DNA of 64,000 nt from an uncultured Bacteroides sp. GTDB taxonomy: Bacteria; Bacteroidota; Bacteroidia; Bacteroidales; Bacteroidaceae. Of the stretch, positions 17,528-26,327 are shown one piece after another. The notes below the pieces were generated by a model. The model saw only the letters and a list, made by a program, of their open reading frames with translations, was not told where the DNA came from and did not search any database. How positions within the stretch are numbered: position 1 is the first letter of the stretch; each line of letters starts with the position of its first letter. Both the position numbers and the translations under genes were made by a program. Location: positions 1 through 64,000 of the forward strand of contig UQTJ01000017.1 in NCBI GenBank assembly GCA_900544075.1, in the 5' to 3' direction.

Positions 17528-20500
17528 ATGAAAGAAATTATTAATCTTAAATTTAAGACCAAATTAGGTTTGGCCATGGCCTCATTTGTGGCGTTGGGAG
17601 CTTCTGCCCAGGTGGTCAAACACGAACGCCTACTTTCGTTTGAGGATGGTGGTGTACCATCTTTTATCACGACTTCGCAAGGCTCATTAGGCATTAATGA
17701 TGAACATTATAAAGATGGACTTCACTGTATGAAGTGGACATATCAGCCGGGTTCCGTACTGTCTTTCAAGAAAGATTTGAAATTTGAGAAACTTGATCCT
17801 ACCGGCAAGGACCTCTATTTGTCGGCCTTCATCGTTTGGGTGTATAATGAAAAAGCTCAGGACAAGAAAATCCGTTTTGAGTTTCTAAAGGACGGCAAGG
17901 TTTGTACTTCTTTCCCGTTCGGTATAAATTTCACAGGATGGCGTGCCGCATGGGTTTGCTACGAGAGAGATATGGAAGGTACACCCGAGGAAGGTATGAA
18001 TGAAATCCGTGTTCAGGCACCGGACGTAGAAGGAACTCTGTATTTCGACCATATTGTTACTGCCAGCAAGGTGGATCCGCGCCAGCAGACAGCCGATGTG
18101 CAGGTGCCGTTCGTAAACAAGGGAACAAAAAGCCACTGGTTGCAGATTTATCCGCATTCACTCTGGAAACCGGATATAGAACTCACTGAACTGACGGAAA
18201 AGAACAGACAGGACATCCAGCTTATGGAGAAGAGATTCCGCGATATGCTGTACACTCCTTCCAAACTAACAGAGAAGGAAGTAAAGGCAATCAGGAAAGC
18301 CTTCGAACAATATAATATAGTATATAAGAACGGTAAGGTGAGCGGTATGCCAATCTTCATGGTGCGTCAGGCTGAAGCATATGAGCGTATGATAGAAGGA
18401 TGGGACAAGGATATGTTTACAAAATTGGGTATGGAGATGAACAAGTACTTCAACCTGATGAAGCGTGTTGCCGTAGCATATAACAATGCTACCAAGGATG
18501 CCGACCGCGAAGAGTTGGAATATATTTTCAATGCCATGTACGACCATATCACGGACCAGGGTGTGGCTTATGGCAGCTGCTGGGGAAATATTCATCATTA
18601 TGGCTACAGCATGCGCGGACTCTATCCGGCGTACTTCCTTATGAAGGACGTACTCAGAAAAAGAGGAAAACTGCAGGAAGCAGAGAATACTCTCCGCTGG
18701 TACTCCATTGCAAACGAAGTATATCCTAAACCAACCGGAAACGGTATAGATATAGATACGTTCAATACTCAGACTCAGGGACGTATAGCCAGCATACTGA
18801 TAATGGAGGACACTCCTGAAAAACTTCAGTATCTGCGCTCGTTCTCCAGATGGATAGACTACGGATGTCGCCCGGCACCGGGATTGATGGGCTCGTTCAA
18901 GGCAGATGGAGCATGTTTCCATCATTGCAATAACTATCCGGCATATGCAGTTGGAGGTCTTGACGGAGCTACAAATATGATTTATCTTTTCAGCGGTACA
19001 GATCTCAGACTGTCTGAAGAAGCGCACAATACAGTCAAGAATGTGCTCCTGGCTATGCGCTTTTACTGTAACACTCGCCAGTGGTCATTGTCAATGTCAG
19101 GCCGACACCCTAACGGAAAGGGACAGCTTATACCTGTACAGTATGCAATGATGGCAATAGCCGGTACACCTGATGGAAAGAAAAACATCGACCCTGATAT
19201 GGCAGCGGCATACCTGCGCCTGATGTCATTGAGCGGTTCTATAGATAAGGATGCGCCCGATTATTTGCCTCGCACATCCAATGTTCTTGAACTTAAACTG
19301 AAAAAACAGCTCGAAGACAGCGGTTATAAGCCTGAACCGGATCCGCAGGGAAATCTTGCGCTTGGCTACGGATGTGTAAGCGTGCAGCGTCGCGAAAACT
19401 GGGCTGCGGTAGTCAGAGGCCATTCCAGATATCTCTGGGCTGCCGAACACTATCTTGATGCCAATTTCTATGGCCGATATCTTGCGCACGGAAGTATGCA
19501 GATACTTACAGGAAAGCCGGGGCAGCTCGTCACTTTCGCTACTTCAGGATGGCAGGAAAACGGATTTGACTGGAATCGTATTCCGGGAGCGACATCCATA
19601 CATCTGCCTTTTGACAAGCTTCGTGCCGTAGTATTGAATGTGGACACATATTCCGGTATGGAAGAAATGCTTTATTCCGATGAGGCTTTTGCCGGAGGAT
19701 TGTCGCAGGCCGGTACAAATGGAAACTTCGGTATGAAGCTCCACGAGCATGACAAATACAACGGTTCGCACAGGGCAAGAAAGTCATATCACTTCTTCGA
19801 TGGAACTATTGTGTGCCTCGGTTCTGATATAGAGAATGACAATAAGGACTACGAAACGGAAACTACAGTATTCCAGCTTGCAGCCGTAACTCCTGAAATG
19901 AAGAATTACTGGACTGATTATACATCGGACGGCAGAACTTTCATTGACCCGAACGGGGTAGGTTACTATCTTTCAAAGGAAACTGCTGCAGAATCTAAAT
20001 TTGAGAAAAACTTCCCTCAGACTACCGTAGGCGAGCGCAGCACCAAGCCTACTACCGGCGACTGGGTATCTTTGGTTGTAGCACACGGCAAAGCTCCGAA
20101 GGCTAAGGGATATGAATATGCGGTTCTTCCGCGCACTGATGCTGCTGCTTTAAGCAAGTTTGCCAAGAAACCTGCATATAAGGTTCTTCAGCGTGACAGA
20201 AATGCACATATAGTAAGAACAGCCGATGGTAAACTTACTTCGTACGTGCTGTTTGAAACTCCTGAGACCGAACTGCCAAAAGGTCTTGTACTGAAAGCAG
20301 ATACCTCATGTCTTCTGATGGTAAATGACGCAAAGGACAAAGTCCTGCTTACTGTAGCCCAGCCGGATTTGGCTTTATATCGTGGCGACAGTGATGAGGC
20401 TTTCGATGAGAATGGAAAGAGAAAGGAACGCAGCATCTATTCCCGTCCGTGGAAGTTTGATGAAAGTCAGGAAATTCCTGTTACCATAACTCTGAAAGGT

Positions 20501-20617
20501 AAATGGAACGTCAGGGAAACTCCTTTCTGCAAGGTAGTATCTTCTGATAAAAAGCAGACAGTCCTGAAGTTTACTTGCAAGGATGCTGCAAGCTATGACA
20601 TTGAGTTGACAAGGTAA
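17528..20617 (+). CDS. secreted chondroitin sulfate lyase (PL8 family, ABC-lyase type)
   Basis: A 1029-residue protein, near the length of chondroitin ABC lyases. Signal peptide to about residue 27 ([11 protein letters not shown]). Then come an N-terminal jelly-roll carbohydrate-binding-like domain (to ~200), an (alpha/alpha) toroid, and C-terminal beta-sandwich domains. Likely catalytic residues are His465/His466 in [15 protein letters not shown], Tyr470 or Tyr473, and Arg526 in SGRHPNGKG. The enzyme would cleave chondroitin/dermatan sulfate by beta-elimination in the periplasm. No SusC/SusD genes are adjacent, so it is an orphan relative to a polysaccharide utilization locus; control may be through the inverted repeat upstream. 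Confidence 0.9.
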   Translation: MKEIINLKFKTKLGLAMASFVALGASAQVVKHERLLSFEDGGVPSFITTSQGSLGINDEHYKDGLHCMKWTYQPGSVLSFKKDLKFEKLDPTGKDLYLSAFIVWVYNEKAQDKKIRFEFLKDGKVCTSFPFGINFTGWRAAWVCYERDMEGTPEEGMNEIRVQAPDVEGTLYFDHIVTASKVDPRQQTADVQVPFVNKGTKSHWLQIYPHSLWKPDIELTELTEKNRQDIQLMEKRFRDMLYTPSKLTEKEVKAIRKAFEQYNIVYKNGKVSGMPIFMVRQAEAYERMIEGWDKDMFTKLGMEMNKYFNLMKRVAVAYNNATKDADREELEYIFNAMYDHITDQGVAYGSCWGNIHHYGYSMRGLYPAYFLMKDVLRKRGKLQEAENTLRWYSIANEVYPKPTGNGIDIDTFNTQTQGRIASILIMEDTPEKLQYLRSFSRWIDYGCRPAPGLMGSFKADGACFHHCNNYPAYAVGGLDGATNMIYLFSGTDLRLSEEAHNTVKNVLLAMRFYCNTRQWSLSMSGRHPNGKGQLIPVQYAMMAIAGTPDGKKNIDPDMAAAYLRLMSLSGSIDKDAPDYLPRTSNVLELKLKKQLEDSGYKPEPDPQGNLALGYGCVSVQRRENWAAVVRGHSRYLWAAEHYLDANFYGRYLAHGSMQILTGKPGQLVTFATSGWQENGFDWNRIPGATSIHLPFDKLRAVVLNVDTYSGMEEMLYSDEAFAGGLSQAGTNGNFGMKLHEHDKYNGSHRARKSYHFFDGTIVCLGSDIENDNKDYETETTVFQLAAVTPEMKNYWTDYTSDGRTFIDPNGVGYYLSKETAAESKFEKNFPQTTVGERSTKPTTGDWVSLVVAHGKAPKAKGYEYAVLPRTDAAALSKFAKKPAYKVLQRDRNAHIVRTADGKLTSYVLFETPETELPKGLVLKADTSCLLMVNDAKDKVLLTVAQPDLALYRGDSDEAFDENGKRKERSIYSRPWKFDESQEIPVTITLKGKWNVRETPFCKVVSSDKKQTVLKFTCKDAASYDIELTR

Positions 20618-20638
20618 TTTAAATTGTTGTTCTACATA

Positions 20639-20682
20639 AAAAAGACTCGCCGAAATACATATTCCGGCGAGTCTTTTTTATG
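20639..20682. terminator. bidirectional terminator after the chondroitin lyase gene
   Basis: Perfect 11-bp stem AAGACTCGCCG (20642-20652) / CGGCGAGTCTT (20665-20675), preceded by AAAAAA and followed by TTTTTAT. It lies between converging genes. Confidence 0.9.
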
Positions 20683-20696
20683 TGGCAAATTTTATA

Positions 20697-21605
20697 TTAG
20701 AAACTGAATGCAACGAACAAAGAAGTTCCGATGTTTTCTGTTCCGAAACGGAAGCCTGAATCACTTTTGCCTGTCCATCTTGTGTTTTCTTCTACTCTGT
20801 TGAAGTCAGGATTGAAACGTTCTGATTTCTGGTATTTCTTACCTCCTGTAGTCCAAAGCAGATTGAGTGACATTTCGCAACCGATTGAAATCTTAGGAGT
20901 AATGTAGTATTCTACACCTACGAAACCGCCTACACCGTATGTCCAGCTGCTACCGTCGCTCTGCATGAGGAGGCGAGAGTTGCCGCCGATGTTATCGAGA
21001 GTAGGTTGTGTTGTGGGAAAAGTCCAATTATTATTATCATCGTATTGAGTTGGATCTTGATTTACTTCAGTAATTGCATTTCCATATCCGAAGAAGTGTT
21101 TACTGTTAGAATAGGCTAAGATGGCTTGTCCACCCCAAAAACCTTGAAGACGTTTTCCGCCTCTGCGCCATTCGTATCCAACAGCTACAGACATGCCTGA
21201 ATTTCTGTATTTATAAGAATCTTCTACTTTATCCACGCTTAATGGATCTTCTGCTACTGCTGCATCGTCCTGTACATAATTGCTTTGAGTTGTAGAATTA
21301 ATACCAACTCCCACATTAAGTCTTAAAGCTGTCTGATCTGTAAGGAAGTATTTGCCGAATATAGACATTGTAGGATTGTTAAGTCCCGGAACTGCTGGTA
21401 CACCGCCGATTTCTGCAGGATTAATACTATTATTTTGTGTCTTTCCAAACATATTTCCCAAATAGTTAAGGAACGGTACAGCATTAATTCCAATAGTAAC
21501 ATCTCCTGCTTCGGGGAGATAGTTCTTTTCCGGCTTTTTGGCATCAACATATGCTGTAGATGCTAACATCATACAAGCCGAGACTAATAATATTTTGATT
21601 TTCAT
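20697..21605 (-). CDS. outer-membrane beta-barrel protein, unnamed family
   Basis: A 302-residue protein with a Sec signal peptide (MKIKILLVSACMMLASTAYVDA). The mature part alternates hydrophobic and polar residues in barrel-like strands (QTALRLNVGVGIN, GMSVAVGYEWRRGGKRLQGFWGGQAILAY, GVGGFVGVEYYITPKISIGCEMSLNLLW) and ends with Phe (SLFVAFSF), the usual outer-membrane barrel terminus. Function is unknown. It follows the lipoprotein gene by 32 nt on the same strand, so the two are likely cotranscribed and may form a surface complex. Confidence 0.75.
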   Translation of the reverse strand: MKIKILLVSACMMLASTAYVDAKKPEKNYLPEAGDVTIGINAVPFLNYLGNMFGKTQNNSINPAEIGGVPAVPGLNNPTMSIFGKYFLTDQTALRLNVGVGINSTTQSNYVQDDAAVAEDPLSVDKVEDSYKYRNSGMSVAVGYEWRRGGKRLQGFWGGQAILAYSNSKHFFGYGNAITEVNQDPTQYDDNNNWTFPTTQPTLDNIGGNSRLLMQSDGSSWTYGVGGFVGVEYYITPKISIGCEMSLNLLWTTGGKKYQKSERFNPDFNRVEENTRWTGKSDSGFRFGTENIGTSLFVAFSF

Positions 21606-21637
21606 AATATTCTGCTTTTATAGAATGGTAAATGAAT

Positions 21638-22102
21638 TTAATTTCCTGTATTACTGCTATTATCTGTAGTTGTTTTTGTTAAGGTTAATGTAATGTCAGA
21701 TACATATTTTATAATATTAGGCTTGCAACCAATAGCATCTTCATCTCCTGATGCATAGTATCCATTTTGCACCTCAACAGTTTCTGTATATATAGAAACA
21801 TCTGTTCCATTATCTGTTACAGGTAGTTCGAACTGGTATTTTCCTTCAGCATCTGTTATTGTTTCAAATGTTTTAACTCCCTGAACTGCTGAACCTTGTG
21901 TTACTAAATCAGAATAGTTGATTTCTGCATAGACCTTGATATCTGCGCCTGCTTTATTTGTTCCGGTTCCATCATTTAAAATAACCTTACCTTTTACTGT
22001 CGCTGTTTTTCCGTAGTTGATTTCCAATTCAGTCTGTTTGTTACATCCTGTCAAAGCAATGGCAGCTGCTGCCAGCATTGAGAAAAAGAATTTAAGTCTC
22101 AT
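21638..22102 (-). CDS. small lipoprotein with a carboxypeptidase-regulatory-like (Ig-type) domain
   Basis: A 154-residue protein with lipobox ALTGC (Cys at residue 20). The mature part looks like one beta-sandwich: TATVKGKVILNDGTGTNKAGADIKVYAEI, then FETITDAEGKYQFELPVTDNGTDVSIYTETVEV. That pattern (variable/added structure plus GKY-F-V) is common in CarboxypepD_reg-like domains. It has no enzymatic motif. First gene of a two-gene leftward unit with the beta-barrel protein. Confidence 0.75.
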   Translation of the reverse strand: MRLKFFFSMLAAAAIALTGCNKQTELEINYGKTATVKGKVILNDGTGTNKAGADIKVYAEINYSDLVTQGSAVQGVKTFETITDAEGKYQFELPVTDNGTDVSIYTETVEVQNGYYASGDEDAIGCKPNIIKYVSDITLTLTKTTTDNSSNTGN

Positions 22103-22175
22103 AGTATAAATTGTTTTTAAAGTTTAGTGCAGTTAAGGCCGCACATATCGCCTTGGTTAATTTTAATGGTTTACG

Positions 22176-22207
22176 CGAATATATTAATAAATTTATTAAA
22201 AACAAAA
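22176..22207 (-). promoter_or_regulatory. promoter of the lipoprotein/beta-barrel unit
   Basis: Minus strand: TTTTG (22207..22203), 19-nt spacer, TATATTCG -7 box (22183..22176). The -7 sequence is the same variant seen before the BadF-type kinase. Confidence 0.55.
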
Positions 22208-22428
22208 TATTTGTGTAATAATCTTTGATTTTTTTTTATGATAATACAAAAAATATATTGTTGAAGTTTACGCAGTATATAGTTTCTTTTAAATTTCAGT
22301 AATACTAAATTATTTATAAAAACTCTTATAACGATAAACAAAAATAGATTTCATTTTTTATGTTTTTGAGTATATTTGGAATGAATTGCTCACTTTTGTG
22401 GTGGGTTAAAATATAAACTATCAAAATA
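22208..22428. other. AT-rich gap before the capsule-locus recombinase
   Basis: Gene-free. It contains a forward TATATTTG -7 box (22371-22378) 51 nt before the recombinase start codon, without a clear TTTG element at the right spacing. Homopolymer T and A runs dominate. No repeats matching the recombinase sites downstream were found here. Confidence 0.5.
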
Positions 22429-23637
22429 ATGGCAACAGTAAAAGTAAAATTTCGCCCTTCAGCCGGAGGATTCGGGGAAGGAGCTGTATTCTATCGTATA
22501 ATACACGATAGGGTCGTAAGGCAGGTAACCCCAGGTTACAGGTTATCAAGTTCCGATTGGGAGTTTTTGCAGTCAGACCAACTGACAGAGTTGAATAGTG
22601 GAAAGCATAAAAGGGTTCTGCTATCATTGAAAAGACAGATATCCGACGATTTGTTTAAGTTTAATAAGATAATAGCCGGGTTTGAATCATCCGGAGAACC
22701 TTATACGGCAGATGATGTTCTTTCATCGTTTATGTCAAAAGAAAGCCATGGCGATTTTATTTCTTTTATTCGGGATATCATATATCAGCTTAAGCATGTA
22801 GGTCGGGTTCGTACAGCAGAAACGTATTCTACTACACTCAATAGTTTTTCAAGGTTCTGCAGCATACGCGGTGACGTCGATCTTGATGAAGTTGACGGTG
22901 CACTTATGATGGAATATGAGAATTATCTTAAGTCTAACGGGCTTATACCGAATACTATTTCATTCTATATGCGCAACCTTCGTGCTTTGTATAATCGGGC
23001 TGTCGAAAAAGGTATTACTGTACAACGTAACCCTTTTAAGCATGTATATACCGGAGTTGACAAGACAGTAAAACGTGCTTTGTCCATAAAAATGATACGA
23101 AAGATCCGTGATATGGATTTAACTCTTTTGCCTTCCATGGATTACGCTCGTGATATGTTTATGTTTAGCTTTTATACGCGCGGTATGTCTTTTGTAGATA
23201 TGGCATATCTCAAGAAGAAAAATCTTCAGAATGGTATTCTTGCTTACCGTCGCCAAAAGACCAACCAGCAGCTTTTTATAAAATGGGAGAAGCCTATGCA
23301 GGACATAATAGATAAGTATGATACTTCAGGAACACCGTATTTGCTTCCTATAGTGAAGGATGTTAATTCCGATATACGGCGCCAATACCGTAATGCATGC
23401 CATCTTGTAAATGTCAAACTGAAAAAGATTGGCGTTGATTTAGGGTTACCTATTGTTTTGACTTCATATGTTGCTCGTCATACATGGGCAAGTATTGCTC
23501 ATAGTAAAAATGTGTCATTGTCAGTCATAAGCGAGGCTATGGGGCATGATTCAGAAAATACCACAAGGATATATTTAGCCTCATTGGATATGTCGGTAAT
23601 TGACAAAGCAAATAAAATGATTATAAAATCGTTGTGA
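22429..23637 (+). CDS. tyrosine recombinase at the head of the capsule locus
   Basis: A 402-residue site-specific integrase of the Bacteroidota type: N-terminal arm-binding domain (~1-100), SAM-like core-binding domain (FISFIRDIIYQLKHVGRVRTAETYSTTLNSFSRF region, ~105-200) and a C-terminal catalytic domain. Visible catalytic residues are Arg in FYTRGMSFVDMAYL, the ARHTWAS box, GHDSENTTRIYL with the His and nucleophilic Tyr. In Bacteroides such genes sit next to capsule promoters and invert them. Directly downstream are three copies of a 19-bp palindromic site, its probable substrates. The lack of other phage or element genes argues against a simple integrase remnant. Confidence 0.9.
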   Translation: MATVKVKFRPSAGGFGEGAVFYRIIHDRVVRQVTPGYRLSSSDWEFLQSDQLTELNSGKHKRVLLSLKRQISDDLFKFNKIIAGFESSGEPYTADDVLSSFMSKESHGDFISFIRDIIYQLKHVGRVRTAETYSTTLNSFSRFCSIRGDVDLDEVDGALMMEYENYLKSNGLIPNTISFYMRNLRALYNRAVEKGITVQRNPFKHVYTGVDKTVKRALSIKMIRKIRDMDLTLLPSMDYARDMFMFSFYTRGMSFVDMAYLKKKNLQNGILAYRRQKTNQQLFIKWEKPMQDIIDKYDTSGTPYLLPIVKDVNSDIRRQYRNACHLVNVKLKKIGVDLGLPIVLTSYVARHTWASIAHSKNVSLSVISEAMGHDSENTTRIYLASLDMSVIDKANKMIIKSL

Positions 23638-23725
23638 TATTAGAAAAAAACTAGACAAAATAGCTATTTATTTGTAAAAAATATTATATTTGTAGCAACA
23701 ACTTTTGTTTGAAATATGAAATACT

Positions 23726-23744
23726 TCTCTTTCTAAGAGAAATA
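23726..23744 (-). repeat. recombination-like site, copy 1 (inverted)
   Basis: TCTCTTTCTAAGAGAAATA, the exact reverse complement of copy 2 at 23908-23926. The core is a palindrome TCTCTT / AAGAGA around an asymmetric 3-bp centre (TCT here, AGA in the other copies), as expected for a tyrosine-recombinase site. Confidence 0.85.
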
Positions 23745-23907
23745 TCATATCTCTGCAAATGTATTAATAATATCCTTAATAGCGTAATAATGCTATAGAA
23801 AAATGCACGCGTGTTTGAATAAATTTACGCATAAACAAAAAATGTTAAACAAATGCTATGTAAAGACATCGTTAAAAAGCTTTTATTATATGATATTATA
23901 AAGCAGG
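23745..23907. other. 163-bp putatively invertible segment upstream of upxY
   Basis: The segment is bounded by perfect 19-bp inverted repeats. On the minus strand it holds a TACATTTG -7 box (23763..23756), so in the present orientation the internal promoter faces the recombinase, not upxY. A matching TTG element 19-21 nt upstream is not evident. Flipping the segment would point this box at upxY. Confidence 0.75.
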
Positions 23908-23926
23908 TATTTCTCTTAGAAAGAGA
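23908..23926 (+). repeat. recombination-like site, copy 2
   Basis: TATTTCTCTTAGAAAGAGA, perfect 19-bp inverted match to copy 1 and an 18 of 19 direct match to copy 3. Confidence 0.85.
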
Positions 23927-23952
23927 GAAAATAAATTTTGATAGGAAAAAAT

Positions 23953-23983
23953 GTTCGTTATATAAATATTATGCTTACCTTTG
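23953..23983 (+). promoter_or_regulatory. forward promoter between sites 2 and 3, facing upxY
   Basis: TACCTTTG -7 box (23976-23983), an exact consensus. The best -33 candidate is GTTCG (23953-23957), 18 nt upstream and imperfect. It lies between sites 2 and 3, so recombination between sites 1 and 3 would reverse it, and recombination between 2 and 3 (direct repeats) would delete it. Confidence 0.55.
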
Positions 23984-23993
23984 CGTTTGGAAA

Positions 23994-24012
23994 TACTTCT
24001 CTTAGAAAGAGA
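23994..24012 (+). repeat. recombination-like site, copy 3
   Basis: TACTTCTCTTAGAAAGAGA, in the same orientation as copy 2 with one mismatch. Its left flank (GAAATACTTCTCTT) is shared with copy 1, while the 3-bp centre is inverted relative to copy 1. Confidence 0.8.
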
Positions 24013-24266
24013 ATTTGCGTAAAGATAAACTAAAAAAGTGATATTGTTTAGATTTGTTAAAATTTAAATATTTTTACGATGTAGTATTTATATGGTAGTT
24101 AAGCGGCTTTATTATCCGCTTATGTGAAACAACATAAAATAGACAGAGTATCGAAGTCACTGTATAGTACAGATTCTCTTTCTGTAGCTGGGGAATAGCA
24201 AATTTAATAGCGAATCAGATTACTGGTGCGGAAGGGAAGAATTGTACTTAAGTCTAATATGTTCAG
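24013..24266 (+). other. untranslated leader of the capsule operon
   Basis: About 250 nt with no gene between the promoter region and upxY. It can form small hairpins: AAGCGG (24101-24106) / CCGCTT (24116-24121) and CTGTA-TAG-TACAG (24160-24172). In related capsule loci the leader is where UpxY-type antiterminators act to prevent premature termination; that role here is inferred. Confidence 0.55.
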
Positions 24267-24830
24267 ATGTTATCTTGGTATTATATATATGTAAGGAGCT
24301 ACATGCTTGAAAGGGTGCTTCATATTTTAGAACAAAAATTCAATGTTTTTGTTCACAAAACAATAAAATATAAGCGCATAAAAAAGCGTGTGGTAAAAGA
24401 AAGCGTTCCTACTGTTTCCGGCCTTGTATTTATTCAAGGTGAGATTTCTGAAATACAGTCGGTTTTAGAAGAGCGATGTCTGGGTGTTTATCTTGTTAAA
24501 GACCGTGCTACAGGTCTTCCGGCCCAAATACGAGATAAATCCATGCAGGCATTTATCCGTATGTCTCAGATTTCGCCTTTGCGTATAAGGATTATGCCTC
24601 ATCCTGTTGGGTATTATTCGGCCGGCCATCCCATGGTAAAGATAACTTCAGGCATACTTGATGGCGTAGAAGGCTATCAGGTGCGTATATCGCGCGACAA
24701 ATGCTTGATAACTACAATGGGAGGCCTTACTATAGCCATAGGTGGGGTTTGTAAGGAGAGTTTTGAAAATATAGAAGACTGTTCGGAAATAAGCCGGTCA
24801 TTTGATTCTGTAAACGATATAAAAGAATAA
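24267..24830 (+). CDS. upxY: UpxY-type NusG-like transcription antiterminator of the capsule locus
   Basis: A 187-residue NusG paralogue. The N-terminal NGN domain opens with SWYYIYVRSYMLERVLHILEQKFNVFVHKT and contains VSGLVFIQGEISEIQSVLE; the C-terminal KOW-like part has AGHPMVKITSGILDGVEGYQVRISRDK. This matches Bacteroides UpxY proteins, which act at the 5' leader of their own capsule operon to stop early termination. It is the first structural gene after the invertible promoter. No upxZ-like gene follows: the next gene is a HAD hydrolase. An upstream ATG at 24259 is in another frame. Confidence 0.9.
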   Translation: MLSWYYIYVRSYMLERVLHILEQKFNVFVHKTIKYKRIKKRVVKESVPTVSGLVFIQGEISEIQSVLEERCLGVYLVKDRATGLPAQIRDKSMQAFIRMSQISPLRIRIMPHPVGYYSAGHPMVKITSGILDGVEGYQVRISRDKCLITTMGGLTIAIGGVCKESFENIEDCSEISRSFDSVNDIKE

Positions 24831-24843
24831 TATAATATAAAAT

Positions 24844-25281
24844 ATGATAATAGCGGTTGATTTTGATGGAACAATTGTAGAACACAAATACCCGGAGATA
24901 GGCAAAGAAATTCCCTTTGCTATAGCCACGTTAAAGCAATTACAGGCGGAACGCCACGTTTTGATTCTTTGGACTGTCCGTGAAGGCAAATTGCTTGAAG
25001 ATGCTGTGGAGTATTGCCGCAGCCGTGGACTTGAGTTCTATGCTGTCAATGCCAATCACCCCGATGAGGTCGTTGAGGAAAATCCTTCCTGTCCATGCCG
25101 CAAGCTGCGTGCCGATTTGTTTATCGACGACCGCAACGTAGGATATCTTCCCGATTGGGGAGCCATCTATGAGATGGTAAAACGCAAGATAAGCAGCCGC
25201 CGTTACTACCGTGAGATATATCAGGATTATGTTGAGGAAAAGCCTTCGTTCTGGAAGAAGGTGTTTGGAGGAAAAAAGTGA
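24844..25281 (+). CDS. HAD-superfamily hydrolase, BT0820-like
   Basis: A 145-residue HAD-fold phosphatase-like protein. Motif I DFDGTIVEH is at residues 6-14 (nucleophile Asp6, acid Asp8), a WTVREG segment stands near the motif II position, and FIDDRNVGYLPDWG carries the motif IV Asp pair. Small proteins of this kind are frequently the second gene of Bacteroides capsule loci, next to UpxY; their substrate is unknown. The spacing of 13 nt to upxY supports cotranscription. Confidence 0.85.
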   Translation: MIIAVDFDGTIVEHKYPEIGKEIPFAIATLKQLQAERHVLILWTVREGKLLEDAVEYCRSRGLEFYAVNANHPDEVVEENPSCPCRKLRADLFIDDRNVGYLPDWGAIYEMVKRKISSRRYYREIYQDYVEEKPSFWKKVFGGKK

Positions 25282-25290
25282 TATCTGGTA

Positions 25291-25830
25291 ATGAAGTCTT
25301 TTACTGTTGATTTGACAAAAGAGGATACCCAAATTATTAAAGGTATTGCAATAATAGCGATAGTATTGCATAATTATTTCCATATATTTAATGGTGTAGT
25401 CCGTGAAAATGAATTCGGATATAGTTCGGATAATTTTCTTATGTTATGGTCATCATTGCAAGACTCTTTTTTACATTTTGTTGTTAATTTTATATCCATG
25501 TACGGACATTTGGAGTTACTGCTTTTTTCTTTGTCAGTGGTTATGGATTAGCTAAAAAATATAAAGGTAGAGAGTTAGAAGGTGATTGATTTTTTCAGAT
25601 GTATGTGTTATATAAATTTATTTTTTCAAAGATATCATCGACAGTTTGTCTTTCAGTGATAGCTCTGCTAATGGTTTTATACAATTGTTTTGTTATTTGA
25701 AGAACTCTGATATAAGTTTGATACGTTATAATGCGCTGGCTTGGATTCCTCCTTTTTGTTTTGGGAATGATATTTGCAAAACATGAAATAAACTTTCTGT
25801 ATTTATAATGGTATTGTTGCCTGCTGTTTG
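25291..25830 (+). pseudogene. decayed acyltransferase 3 (O-acetyltransferase) gene
   Basis: The first 70 codons (MKSFTVDLTKEDTQIIKGIAIIAIVLHNYFHIF) match the start of an acyltransferase-3 membrane protein. At 25509-25511 a T run is one base short: adding one T continues the frame as HFGVTAFFFVSGYGLAKKYKG, the family's second signature. Further stops follow, and near 25743-25805 a frame reads LLFVLGMIFAKHE, again acyltransferase-like. The C-terminal half is missing and an IS66 remnant lies downstream. An intact acyltransferase is present at 43812-44813. Confidence 0.8.
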
Positions 25831-25871
25831 TTTAATGTAACCATCCAAAATTGGCGTATTGACTAGCATGT

Positions 25872-26165
25872 TTCTTTCCCATACCTTCGTGCTAAACTTA
25901 AAACTTGAAAGATTATGTTTAGCGAAAAAGATTTTGAAAGACTGTGGTTCCTCTACAAAACCGAGGGTGAGCCCAATGGAGTTTCCATCAACTCGTTCTG
26001 CATTGGCAACAATATTCCATACACGGCATTCTATGACTGGTTCAAGAAGACACAGAAGAAGGTTGTACCTGTAGAAGTGGAAGGTATTCCGGAGGAGTTG
26101 ATCCATGCAGGCAATGAAGAACAGGGTGTTACTAAAGACAAGTCCAAACGTACAACTCCGCATAA
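25872..26165 (+). mobile_element. IS66-family remnant, left end only
   Basis: The sequence ATACCTTCGTGC...ATTATG aligns with the left end of the complete IS66 copy at 32013 (GTAACTTCGCTGC...ATTATG), followed by a related but clearly diverged tnpA. The rest of the element (tnpB, tnpC, right end) is absent. Confidence 0.65.
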
Positions 26166-26313
26166 AGGAAACTTACATACTTTCGAGGTGGGAGGCCGCA
26201 AGAAAGGCCTGAAACAGATAGAAGGTGTAGAAAACGCATATGTTGTGAAGGATGATATAGAGTTCGGTTATGGTAACATCGTTCCGTTGTGGAGTTTCGG
26301 GTTTGATTATTGA
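25915..26313 (+). pseudogene. chimeric ORF: IS66 TnpA fragment joined to an AAA-ATPase-like C terminus
   Basis: 132 codons. Residues 1-~82 resemble IS66 TnpA (FSEKDFERLWFLYKTEGEPNGVSINSFC, then FYDWFKKTQKKVVPVEVEG) and align with the TnpA at 32045. From about residue 85 the sequence changes: EVGGRKKGLKQIEGVENAYVVKDDIEFGYGNIVPLWSFGF, which looks like the extreme C terminus of DUF4143-type ATP-binding proteins common in Bacteroidota. No ATPase core is present. I read this as two broken genes joined by deletion; it ends 15 nt before wzx. The ATPase assignment is from memory of the family and moderately sure. Confidence 0.6.
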
Positions 26314-26327
26314 TACAAAGAGTTTTC

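Noticed and set aside
22429..23637. Prophage or conjugative-element integrase
   Set aside because: No phage or transfer genes nearby; the position before upxY next to repeat sites fits a capsule promoter invertase.
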